The notes below the pieces were generated by a model. It ran no database searches, was not told the DNA's origin, and saw only the letters and a program-made list of their open reading frames with translations. The translations under genes were made by a program, and so were the position numbers. A stretch of 5,876 bases of DNA from Deltaproteobacteria bacterium (GTDB lineage: Bacteria; Desulfobacterota; Desulfobacteria; Desulfobacterales; ETH-SRB1), in the NCBI GenBank assembly GCA_019314185.1, contig JAFCZU010000214.1:1-5876 (forward strand), read 5' to 3'. Shown one piece after another: positions 1 to 5,635 of this stretch. Numbering within the stretch: position 1 is the first letter of the stretch; each line of letters opens with the position of its first letter.

Positions 1-1332
1 GCCTTCTGAAAGTTTATTGACTGCAAAAATAAACTCCACGCTTCCGCCGATCTTTTTCGGGTCTGTTTCTTCGATATTATCAAGCTCCTGTTTGTACTCT
101 GATTTGGAAACCTTACTTACAACACAAATCACCTTTTTGCGCTGCACCTCCATGATCTCAGAATCGGCTCCCTGAGCGCCGTGATACTTTTTCTCATATC
201 CGGCAAGAAACGTGACAAACTCATCATACCTTCTTTGAGCATTTTTTATATTCGGGCAGATAAAAATTGTTATCGGTTTTACAATCCTTTTGCCCGAACG
301 GGTTTTATACGCATACTTTTCCCTGTTTTCCAGATGATTTTTCAGCACCATCTCAAAACGCTGATCAATCGTGAGCCGGTCGTCGCCTTCATCGGTCTCG
401 GTACGAATAATCGAATTGATCTTTTTGATATATTTCTCTTCGGTTGCATCTTTGATTGAATAGTTGAAAATGATATCTGCAAAATATTCGTTCTGATTAT
501 AGGGGGTGCCGGTAAAGCCGATGTGTCTGGTAATTTTGCTGTTTTCCTGCAAAAACCGCATCCACAGTCGCTCGTCTCTTGTTTCACCAATGCCTTCCTG
601 CCCTGCTTCTCTATCAAGCACAAGACGATTATCCGCATATTTTAAATGTGAATAGGCATGATGGATTTCATCTCCAAGCACAAGGACTTCCTCTGTATTT
701 TTGAATAATGTGTCGGTGATCCCGCCAAAGGTGTAAACTGCGTTGATGTTTTCAATGACAATGGAGTCGTCTTCTATTGGGTCGTTATCTGTGAGCAGGT
801 TAATGGCTTTTCCCCGGTATCTTTGCGGAAGCTTGCTGTTGAATTCTCTTTTGTTTATCAGTTCCTTGAATTTTTCGCGGAGACACTGTTCGATAATAGT
901 TGAAGCCGGGCCAAGCACAAGAACCCGTTTTGTAAGCCCCATTACAAGAGAAAGCCAGGCAATTGCAAAGATTACATAAGATTTTCCCGTACCGGTAGCC
1001 ATATGCACTACCCCGGAAAGTCTGTCAGGAAGGGGTAGCTGGCGTAGAAAATTTTCTTCTGTTCCAAAACGCTGCTGAATCTGCAACTTTTTCTTATAAT
1101 TTTCCCTTCCAAGCTCAGTAACGCTTTTGTAGCTGCCGCCCCAGAGATAGATCATGATCTGTTTTATGGCATCATACTGATAGTCACGCGAACCAACCAG
1201 CTCACTGACATAATCCTCGATCTCTGAAAAATTGAACTTGTTGTAATTGCACCTCCGAATATTTATATCCAGTATGTGATCAGATAAATTCAGTCTCTTA
1301 ATCGCTTTCTGTCTCTTAGACTTTTTCGCCAT
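1..1332 (-). CDS. res: Type III restriction enzyme Res subunit, DEAD/DEAH helicase (3' end outside window)
   Basis: Res is the ATP-dependent translocase/endonuclease subunit of a type III R-M system, which cleaves DNA in complex with Mod. The frame is open from the ATG at 1332 to the window edge, giving 444 codons with no stop. Visible SF2 helicase motifs are a Q-motif-like Y51-Q52, Walker A ATGTGKS at residues 112-118 (preceded by VVHM, as is usual for Res), DEIH at 221-224, and motif III GFTGTPY at 272-278. The last residues, AVNKLSEG, are the start of motif V, so the window ends inside the second RecA domain. The C-terminal endonuclease domain (expected PD-ExK) is not visible. Typical Res proteins are about 900-1000 residues, so about half is present. 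The start overlaps the end of the HEPN gene by 17 bases (1316-1332). The ribosome site is weak (AGG 10 bases upstream), so expression probably depends on translational coupling. An alternative is another ResIII-family helicase, but the linked mod gene argues for type III Res. Confidence 0.9.
   Translation of the reverse strand, partial: MAKKSKRQKAIKRLNLSDHILDINIRRCNYNKFNFSEIEDYVSELVGSRDYQYDAIKQIMIYLWGGSYKSVTELGRENYKKKLQIQQRFGTEENFLRQLPLPDRLSGVVHMATGTGKSYVIFAIAWLSLVMGLTKRVLVLGPASTIIEQCLREKFKELINKREFNSKLPQRYRGKAINLLTDNDPIEDDSIVIENINAVYTFGGITDTLFKNTEEVLVLGDEIHHAYSHLKYADNRLVLDREAGQEGIGETRDERLWMRFLQENSKITRHIGFTGTPYNQNEYFADIIFNYSIKDATEEKYIKKINSIIRTETDEGDDRLTIDQRFEMVLKNHLENREKYAYKTRSGKRIVKPITIFICPNIKNAQRRYDEFVTFLAGYEKKYHGAQGADSEIMEVQRKKVICVVSKVSKSEYKQELDNIEETDPKKIGGSVEFIFAVNKLSEG
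1316..1332 (-). promoter_or_regulatory. 17-base overlap of HEPN 3' end with res start
   Basis: The res ATG at 1332 lies upstream of the HEPN TAA (1318-1316), in another frame. Only a distant AGG (1345-1343) precedes it, so the res ribosome site is poor. The overlap suggests translational coupling and fixes HEPN as part of the R-M operon rather than a recent clean insertion. Confidence 0.75.
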
Positions 1333-1723
1333 TTTGTTTTAACCTATTTAGCAGACCCGCCATCTCTTTCACGAATGCTTCGCTTTCCTCAACGATCTCT
1401 TTGACTTGATCAGCATCAAATTGAATCAATGGCCGATAATCCGCCTTGTGTCGATTATCAAAAAGCCAATCATAGTGTTTTCCCCAGGACCTATCGATTT
1501 TCTTAGGTCGAACGAAGTCCCTGTGGAGCATTGATCGTACTTCTTTATGTTTTTTAAACGTTTTTCCCTCATTTAAAAGCACTGAAGAAAAAGCATGGAA
1601 ACAGGCAAAATATGCATCTCGCACTGCATTTTGATACCTGCTTGATTTAAGGTTGTCCCGAGCTGACGCAAGGTCTTCCCCTGCCTTTTCTACCCAATAG
1701 TCGATAATGATTTGTTGGCTCAT
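1316..1723 (-). CDS. HEPN domain protein (UPF0332/COG1895-like), partner of the MNT nucleotidyltransferase
   Basis: This is a 135-residue all-helical HEPN protein, the candidate toxin (RNase-type) half of an MNT/HEPN pair. Sequence support is the helix around residues 32-50, with NAVRDAYFACFHAF in the place of the family's 'RaYYaafhaa' pattern, the KKHKEV segment at 57-62, and NRHKADYRP at 90-98, matching the conserved 'R.KADY' of UPF0332/COG1895 HEPN proteins. The start is ATG 1723-1721, which overlaps the TGA of the upstream MNT gene as ATGA. GGAG lies 10 bases upstream. A longer in-frame start at 1792 would lie deep inside the MNT gene and add 23 residues of non-family sequence, so I reject it. 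The 3' end overlaps the res start by 17 bases. I do not see a textbook R-x4-6-H catalytic motif: the equivalent region reads R91-HKAD-Y96, and the only R...H elsewhere is R35-x7-H43. RNase activity is therefore uncertain. The family call is firm and the toxin role is inferred from the pairing. Confidence 0.87.
   Translation of the reverse strand: MSQQIIIDYWVEKAGEDLASARDNLKSSRYQNAVRDAYFACFHAFSSVLLNEGKTFKKHKEVRSMLHRDFVRPKKIDRSWGKHYDWLFDNRHKADYRPLIQFDADQVKEIVEESEAFVKEMAGLLNRLKQNGEKV
1720..1723 (-). promoter_or_regulatory. ATGA stop/start overlap coupling MNT to HEPN
   Basis: The HEPN start ATG (1723-1721) and the MNT stop TGA (1722-1720) share two bases. This is the standard arrangement for translation re-initiation, and it would keep the amounts of the two partners in step. 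Confidence 0.85.
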
Positions 1724-2067
1724 AACGCAACAGCTCCATCTCGTGAGATTTCCTGGTAAACAGGAAACTCCGTGAATATACCTTCCTCCCACTCATCAGA
1801 GAAAGTGAACAGCGGACTGAAAATAACATTATATTCCATACCAATATCAAACAAAGCCCCAATAATGGCCTTCTCCTCTTTCCAATGCAGCGACCTGGAA
1901 GCAACCACAAGCAAATCAATATCTGAATACTCGTCATAGTCTCCGCGGGCCTTTGATCCAAACAGAATAACTTTAGCTATGGAGAATTTACTTTTTAGCA
2001 TATTGATGGCTGCCTTGATGGCGTCACTTTCATTTTTCATCAATGAGATGCTTTCAAAAGACTTCAT
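1720..2067 (-). CDS. MNT-type minimal nucleotidyltransferase (candidate antitoxin of the HEPN/MNT pair)
   Basis: This is a 115-residue protein with the minimal nucleotidyltransferase fold (Pol beta superfamily, COG1708-like). The signature is G37-S38-K-A-R41-G42 followed by S48-D49-I-D51-L, which supplies the phosphate-binding GS and the first two metal-binding aspartates. The third acidic position in the later strand (E78-Y79-N80-V81) reads Asn rather than the usual Asp, with E78 two residues before it, so catalysis may be altered. In characterised MntA/HepT pairs the MNT enzyme transfers AMP onto a Tyr of the HEPN toxin and silences it. That role is inferred here from family and adjacency. 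The start at 2067 has a good AAGGAG (2078-2073) 5 bases upstream and lies 18 bases after the mod stop. The gene ends in an ATGA overlap with the HEPN gene. It is probably co-transcribed with mod, HEPN and res. Confidence 0.93.
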   Translation of the reverse strand: MKSFESISLMKNESDAIKAAINMLKSKFSIAKVILFGSKARGDYDEYSDIDLLVVASRSLHWKEEKAIIGALFDIGMEYNVIFSPLFTFSDEWEEGIFTEFPVYQEISRDGAVAL

Positions 2068-2085
2068 AATAACTCCTTATAGTGG

Positions 2086-4101
2086 TTACTTGTTTTTGAT
2101 GACAAAAGACTTACTCTCGTTGCCATGTTTATCGATAGCAATAACCGCAACACTTTCTGTCAAACCGGTCATTCTGATTTTGCCCTCATCATTAATATCT
2201 TTGGCAAATACGGTTCTGTCCATATCAAAAATCTTACCGTCATAATCAACATCCACAAGCAGCATTGCAAGCCCGTCAAGCCCTTTTAAACGCTCTCCCT
2301 GCTTATCCAGTATCTTTGTCTCAAATCGGGTGATCTTTAAACCCTGTTTGGTTCTCTCAACCTCAATCTCAACATCATCATTAAAATAAAACCCTGTCGA
2401 ATTGATAAGGTTGTTGACATTTTCCTGGGAGCTTGGCTGCTGCTGTATCTGAAAATTGCGGGACACATCTTCCAGTATTTTGTAGGGAAACTTCAGCATC
2501 TTAAAATGCACATCATTACCGGCGCTGTTTTTCATGGTTGTATCGCCAATCAGGGTGCAGGTCTCAGGTGTAATGATATAATAATTGCCCTTTAGTTTGC
2601 CGCGGGACTGCAAAATAATCCCTTTGAGATACTTCTCGTCAATCCTGATGTTTTTCAGATACTCGTCATTCCAGACAGGGTAAACCTCAACCGGATCGCC
2701 GTCTTTTTTACCAAAGATGTTGGTAAGCCTGTATTTGCCTGATAAATCCTTTTCATCCCGGCTGCTCTGAAAAAGCCCTAACACAAAATCGATATATGCA
2801 TCCTTGTTCTCCCTGAGCTTCATAATGCGGGAAAAATCATAGGCCCCTGTGGAGACCACGCAGAATGGTTTTGGAGGCTTGCCGTATTTTTGGTTTTTCT
2901 TTATCCCGCTTTTAGCAGGACCAAGTGCTTTTGACTCGCCGATTCTTAGCATCCTCTTTTGCATGGTATAGATCGCATGTTTTCCGAAATCGCAGACGAT
3001 CCAGCGGCGACCGAGTTTTTCGGCAACTGCGGCTGTGGTGCCGGAACCGGCAAAAATGTCCATAACTATGTCGCCGGGGTTGGAAGAAGCAAGAATGATT
3101 CGTTCGAGCAAGGCTTCAGGTTTTTGGGTTGGGTAACCAATTCTTTCAATTGCGCTGGCGTTTATATGTTGAATTTCCCAAACATCTCCAATCCTCTTGC
3201 CTTTTTCATTCAAAAAAACTTTGTAAGGTTCTTTCCCTGCTCGTTTTTGCCATCGAAACCAACGTCCATCTTCATCTTTTTTATAATGAGAATCTTGCTT
3301 GCCCGCTGTTTTTGTGTATGGCTCGCGTAGATCATTGAAACACCAATTGCCAGAACGAGAATAGTATAATAATGAATCATGAAGAGACTGAAAGGATGAG
3401 CTAACAGCGGTGTATCGCCGGTAATACCAAATGATCTCATTCCTGAAATTTTGCTTTCCAAATATATCATCCATCACCACTTTTACATAATGCCCTATCT
3501 TCTGATCCAAATGCACATAAATACTTCCATCACTATCTAATATCTCCCTCGAGAAAATCAAACGCTCTCTTAAGTCTTCAATAAATTCTGCAGAATATAC
3601 CTTATCAGAATAACTTTTTTCATCCCCTGATCCCTTAAAGTCGCTCTTCGTCGCAAAAGGCGGATCAATACAAATAAGTTTCACCTTACCCTTGACCCTG
3701 CCTTTGATCAGCGGGTCGGCGTTCCGATAACAGGTCTTTAGAAATTGCAGATTATCCCCTTGCACAATCAGGTTTTGCCGGTTATCATCTGTACCATCCT
3801 TTGCTTTCTTAAATAAATCAAGCTGGGTTTCGCCAGTCAGGCTGCCGCCTTTAAAACACCGTTCGACCTGGAGCGGCGATCCGGCATCCGTCGGAGACGA
3901 CTGGTTCAAAATAGCAGCTTCGCTTCTTTTCCCCGCATATTCAAGCGTAACAATCTTAGCCCTGTCCAGTTTTGCAACATCAAATTTTTCGGCCAACCCC
4001 GGAAAGAGCTTTGTCATCAGCTCCGCAGGCGGTTCAATATTGTTATTCAGCGCCTCAATTATTGTTTTCTTTTCTTCTTCTGTAAGGTCGGTCTTTACCA
4101 T
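2086..4101 (-). CDS. mod: Type III R-M Mod subunit, beta-class site-specific DNA methyltransferase
   Basis: This 671-residue Mod subunit recognises the target site and transfers a methyl group from S-adenosylmethionine to adenine N6 (cytosine N4 is formally possible). Order of parts: an N-terminal region (1-110); [13 protein letters not shown] (111-123); motif IV DPPF at 146-149 (a DPPY variant); a segment ending in IIWYYRR near 223-229; a probable target-recognition region about 230-315; YPTQKP (323-328); then motif I FAGSGTT at 350-356 for SAM binding. Catalytic motif IV before motif I defines the beta class used by type III Mod. The long C-terminal part (about 400-671) ends in a strand-rich segment with [12 protein letters not shown] (652-663), which resembles an Ig-like beta fold. 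The length fits type III Mod (600-700). The start at 4101 is supported by CAGGAG (4113-4108) six bases upstream. The stop is 18 bases before the MNT start. I saw no simple-sequence repeat that would suggest phase variation. Confidence 0.96.
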   Translation of the reverse strand: MVKTDLTEEEKKTIIEALNNNIEPPAELMTKLFPGLAEKFDVAKLDRAKIVTLEYAGKRSEAAILNQSSPTDAGSPLQVERCFKGGSLTGETQLDLFKKAKDGTDDNRQNLIVQGDNLQFLKTCYRNADPLIKGRVKGKVKLICIDPPFATKSDFKGSGDEKSYSDKVYSAEFIEDLRERLIFSREILDSDGSIYVHLDQKIGHYVKVVMDDIFGKQNFRNEIIWYYRRYTAVSSSFQSLHDSLLYYSRSGNWCFNDLREPYTKTAGKQDSHYKKDEDGRWFRWQKRAGKEPYKVFLNEKGKRIGDVWEIQHINASAIERIGYPTQKPEALLERIILASSNPGDIVMDIFAGSGTTAAVAEKLGRRWIVCDFGKHAIYTMQKRMLRIGESKALGPAKSGIKKNQKYGKPPKPFCVVSTGAYDFSRIMKLRENKDAYIDFVLGLFQSSRDEKDLSGKYRLTNIFGKKDGDPVEVYPVWNDEYLKNIRIDEKYLKGIILQSRGKLKGNYYIITPETCTLIGDTTMKNSAGNDVHFKMLKFPYKILEDVSRNFQIQQQPSSQENVNNLINSTGFYFNDDVEIEVERTKQGLKITRFETKILDKQGERLKGLDGLAMLLVDVDYDGKIFDMDRTVFAKDINDEGKIRMTGLTESVAVIAIDKHGNESKSFVIKNK

Positions 4102-4124
4102 GAAATACTCCTGGATTCTAAGCG

Positions 4125-4130
4125 ATCATA
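4125..4130 (-). promoter_or_regulatory. Possible -10 box for the mod operon
   Basis: On the minus strand TATGAT lies about 12 bases upstream of the mod ribosome site, in the only gap from which the R-M operon could be started locally. I see no convincing -35 hexamer 16-18 bases before it; a TTGACC at 4174-4169 is too far away. A leader of under 30 bases would result. This is a weak call. Confidence 0.2.
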
Positions 4131-4180
4131 GGTCTTCATCTAATAAAAGACTCTACTGCAAGCAGCAGGGTCAATGTTCG

Positions 4181-4234
4181 GGCTAACGGCAAGAAGCAAC
4201 AGCGAATTTGCCAGTCAATCTTCAGGCGTTGGCT
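4181..4234 (-). repeat. Imperfect inverted repeat with attC-like ends (possible integron cassette site)
   Basis: This 54-base element begins 8 bases after the SLATT stop codon. Minus-strand ends are AGCCAAC and GTTAGCC, each matching the attC core consensus (RYYYAAC / GTTRRRY) at six of seven positions. The arms pair as 8 bp including two G-T wobbles, an extra unpaired base (4189), one pair, a 2x2 mismatch and 4 more pairs (4193-4196 with 4220-4223). An imperfect stem with an extrahelical base, placed just after a stop codon, is the layout of an integron attC site at a cassette end. It is at the short end of the attC size range, no integrase is visible and no second clear attC is in the window. 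A decayed attC or an unrelated hairpin are both possible. Confidence 0.35.
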
Positions 4235-4241
4235 GGACCGA

Positions 4242-4679
4242 TCATCGTTTTTTCCCCTTCGCCACTTTTTTCATATACTGAGCCCAATTTGTATTTTCTT
4301 TAGAAATGAGTGTTTCAACCCTGTTCACTAATAAGGCGAAAGGATCATCGGTGTTATAGGGCTCTGTTTTTGTGAGGTATAAATATTTTTCGTGACGAAG
4401 GGATTCGCAAGTAGTCCTATATTCAAGCCAATTTTCTTGTAGCTTGTAAAGGCCGATGATTCCAGATACGATAGCTATTGAAGCACCAAGCAAGGCGACT
4501 AAAAGCCGAATCCAACCAGATGAGTCTGTGACGTAATTAACTAAAACCGGTATAGATGCAGCAGCGGCTAATTGAAAAACCTGAAGCCTCTTAAACCATT
4601 TTTGGTTACAAACACTTTTTTGGTCATACCAAGTAATCTGATCATCAAGTCGCTTTTTTAGATATTCTGCCTCATTCAT
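4242..4679 (-). CDS. SLATT/DUF4231 two-TM membrane protein, candidate effector
   Basis: This is a small membrane protein of the SLATT (SMODS/SLOG-associating 2TM) type, DUF4231 subgroup. Reading from the start at 4679 (145 residues), an amphipathic N-terminal helix (YLKKRLDDQITWYDQKS) leads into TM1 at about 34-50, a short loop, TM2 at about 58-79 (LLVALLGASIAIVSGIIGLY), and a charged C-terminal helix with WLEYRTTCESLRHEKYLY, which is characteristic of DUF4231. The tail ends in a basic KGKKR. SLATT proteins are predicted membrane-disrupting effectors in nucleotide-signal and other conflict systems. That role is family knowledge, not proven here. I chose ATG 4679-4677 because it forms an ATGA overlap with the TIR stop and has AGG (4690-4688) 8 bases upstream. 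The ATG two codons earlier (4685) would have only a 2-base spacing. Translational coupling to the TIR gene argues that the two work together. Confidence 0.87.
   Translation of the reverse strand: MNEAEYLKKRLDDQITWYDQKSVCNQKWFKRLQVFQLAAAASIPVLVNYVTDSSGWIRLLVALLGASIAIVSGIIGLYKLQENWLEYRTTCESLRHEKYLYLTKTEPYNTDDPFALLVNRVETLISKENTNWAQYMKKVAKGKKR
4676..4679 (-). promoter_or_regulatory. ATGA stop/start overlap coupling TIR to SLATT
   Basis: The SLATT start ATG (4679-4677) overlaps the TIR stop TGA (4678-4676). With the AGG at 4690-4688, this supports re-initiation and decides between the two closely spaced SLATT start codons. Confidence 0.7.
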
Positions 4680-5182
4680 GGGCATTGCCTATTATAAGTG
4701 AATCGATCTTTTGGGTTAACGATTAGGTCAGCTTTGTTGGTTCTGGCATTGAAAGCTTCTTCAATGATTATGCTAAGTGAGGCTGTTGAGCCCGGATATT
4801 CATAGAACTTCGCATATCCTGAATCTACGTTTAGGTTAACTCTGTTAGGTAGCGTTGTATAGCTTTCCCATAGTTGGATTGCGACAAGACCATTAGGAGG
4901 TGGACCAGATTGCGATTTTCTTAGAGAAGACTGAACTTCCCAATCTACAAATTTTCTTGCCCAAGTACACCTGCCGATCAAAACAATTGTTACGGTGGAG
5001 TCTTGAAGATATAATTGTCGTATTCTCTGCATTACATAATCTGTATTGTCTGAATCAATAATATCTTCTTCCATTTCGATACCACGGCGAATAAACGTAC
5101 CCTCAAACTCCTCACAAAAATCATCAACAGCTTTTTTATCTGCTGAATTATACGAAATGAAGCATTTGTGCCGAACAGCCAT
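4676..5182 (-). CDS. TIR domain protein (DUF1863/MTH538 type, ThsB-like)
   Basis: This is a 168-residue stand-alone TIR-fold protein. The first strand and box-1 equivalent is HKCFISYNSADKKAV (5-19). The central strand and following helix carry STVTIVLIGRCTWARKFVDW (62-81), then E82-VQSSL, a pattern typical of the DUF1863/MTH538 TIR-like family that includes Thoeris ThsB. E82 falls in the helix where NAD-processing TIR domains carry their catalytic glutamate, so it is a candidate active-site residue (inference by motif position). Known relatives cleave or cyclise NAD to make a signal for a partner effector. No other domain, TM segment or signal peptide is seen, so the protein should be cytosolic. 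The start at 5182 has AAAGGAG (5196-5190) seven bases upstream and follows the thermonuclease stop by 28 bases. The 3' end overlaps the SLATT start. This suggests a three-gene operon with TIR in the middle. Confidence 0.9.
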   Translation of the reverse strand: MAVRHKCFISYNSADKKAVDDFCEEFEGTFIRRGIEMEEDIIDSDNTDYVMQRIRQLYLQDSTVTIVLIGRCTWARKFVDWEVQSSLRKSQSGPPPNGLVAIQLWESYTTLPNRVNLNVDSGYAKFYEYPGSTASLSIIIEEAFNARTNKADLIVNPKDRFTYNRQCP

Positions 5183-5210
5183 TTTTCATCTCCTTTATTC
5201 CACCTTTTTG

Positions 5211-5483
5211 TCACAGAATGTTTACTTTTGCCACGATTCGCCCATAGGAATCACGCGCCTGAACATGACAACGCACTTCTTTTCCTTTGAGTTTCTTTTC
5301 AAGTTTTTCTTTGGATCTCTTTCCAGCAGGTGTATTAAGTTCTGGTTCATCAATATCTGCAATCCGAATTCGTTCTTCGTTATTATATTTCGTCTGGTTG
5401 CCTTTGCCTGTATGAGTTATTTTCATGTCGAAAGTGTCGCCATCTACTACATTTGTCACAGGACCTCTAATTGTATCAGCCAT
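5211..5483 (-). CDS. Short thermonuclease (SNase/TNase-fold) domain protein
   Basis: This 90-residue protein has the staphylococcal nuclease OB fold. Catalytic positions are all present: D14-G-D16-T17 (matching D19/D21/T22 of staphylococcal nuclease), R40 with D45 and E48 in RIADIDEPE (matching R35, D40, E43), and R82 in DSYGR (matching R87). It is thus a plausible Ca2+-dependent phosphodiesterase for DNA or RNA. There is no signal peptide, which is unusual since most bacterial thermonucleases are secreted or membrane-anchored, so it likely acts in the cytosol. It ends in AKVNIL right after the R82 strand and lacks the C-terminal helix region found in full-length members (about 130-150 residues). 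It may be a natural minimal form or a truncated gene. The start at 5483 has AAAGGGGG with a 5-base spacer. The gene precedes the TIR gene by 28 bases on the same strand, so co-transcription is likely. Confidence 0.9.
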   Translation of the reverse strand: MADTIRGPVTNVVDGDTFDMKITHTGKGNQTKYNNEERIRIADIDEPELNTPAGKRSKEKLEKKLKGKEVRCHVQARDSYGRIVAKVNIL

Positions 5484-5509
5484 TTTTACCCCCTTTCTTG
5501 TTAATGCTG

Positions 5510-5546
5510 AACGCTGGAGCTGGGACGCGGGAAACGCGCCAGCGTT
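5510..5546. repeat. GC-rich inverted repeat upstream of the thermonuclease gene
   Basis: The arms AACGCTGG (5510-5517) and CCAGCGTT (5539-5546) are exact complements. Inside them CGCG (5526-5529) pairs with CGCG (5535-5538) around a GGAAA loop, leaving an 8-base bulge (5518-5525). On the plus strand a run of five T (5545-5549) begins at the end of the stem, which looks terminator-like, but no plus-strand gene leads into it. It is more likely a dispersed palindromic (REP-like) repeat or a leader hairpin of the thermonuclease-TIR-SLATT operon. Confidence 0.5.
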
Positions 5547-5581
5547 TTTCCGTCGATTCTCCAGAGTTCCAGAGCCACAAT

Positions 5582-5605
5582 GCCTGTTCCCCGAAGGAAA
5601 AAGGC
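5582..5605 (-). other. UUCG-tetraloop hairpin downstream of the right-edge gene
   Basis: Read on the minus strand, a 10-position stem with one mismatch and one G-T pair closes on a C(TTCG)G loop, an exceptionally stable RNA hairpin. It lies 30 bases after the stop at 5636 and about 100 bases before the thermonuclease start. No U-tract follows on the minus strand, so it is not a standard intrinsic terminator. It may mark or protect the 3' end of the upstream transcript. Confidence 0.4.
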
Positions 5606-5635
5606 AATAATATGTATACTGCCACCAGTTTTATA

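Noticed and set aside
342..638. Minus-strand 98-residue frame
   Set aside because: It lies entirely inside res, whose frame is open throughout and carries the helicase motifs.
1316..1792. Longer HEPN reading frame starting at 1792
   Set aside because: The extra 23 residues lie inside the MNT gene in another frame, show no family resemblance, and the ATG at 1723 has the ATGA overlap expected for coupled genes.
1647..1961. Minus-strand 104-residue frame
   Set aside because: It is an out-of-frame reading of the MNT and HEPN genes, which have clear family motifs in their own frames.
2959..3330. Plus-strand 123-residue frame
   Set aside because: It is antisense to the mod core (motif I to the target-recognition region), with cysteine- and phenylalanine-rich composition typical of a shadow frame.
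4242..4685. SLATT start at the first ATG (4685)
   Set aside because: The AGG would be only 2 bases from this ATG. The ATG at 4679 has an 8-base spacing and the ATGA overlap.
5046..5504. Plus-strand 152-residue frame
   Set aside because: It is antisense to both the TIR and thermonuclease genes, whose conserved motifs explain the sequence.
5510..5549. Intrinsic terminator on the plus strand
   Set aside because: Stem and T run are present, but there is no plus-strand gene upstream for it to end, and the stem has an 8-base bulge.
5484..5635. Second attC-like site upstream of the thermonuclease gene
   Set aside because: The palindrome ends in GTTCAGC on the minus strand, but no matching RYYYAAC partner lies on the other side of the stem, so the core-site pattern is not met.
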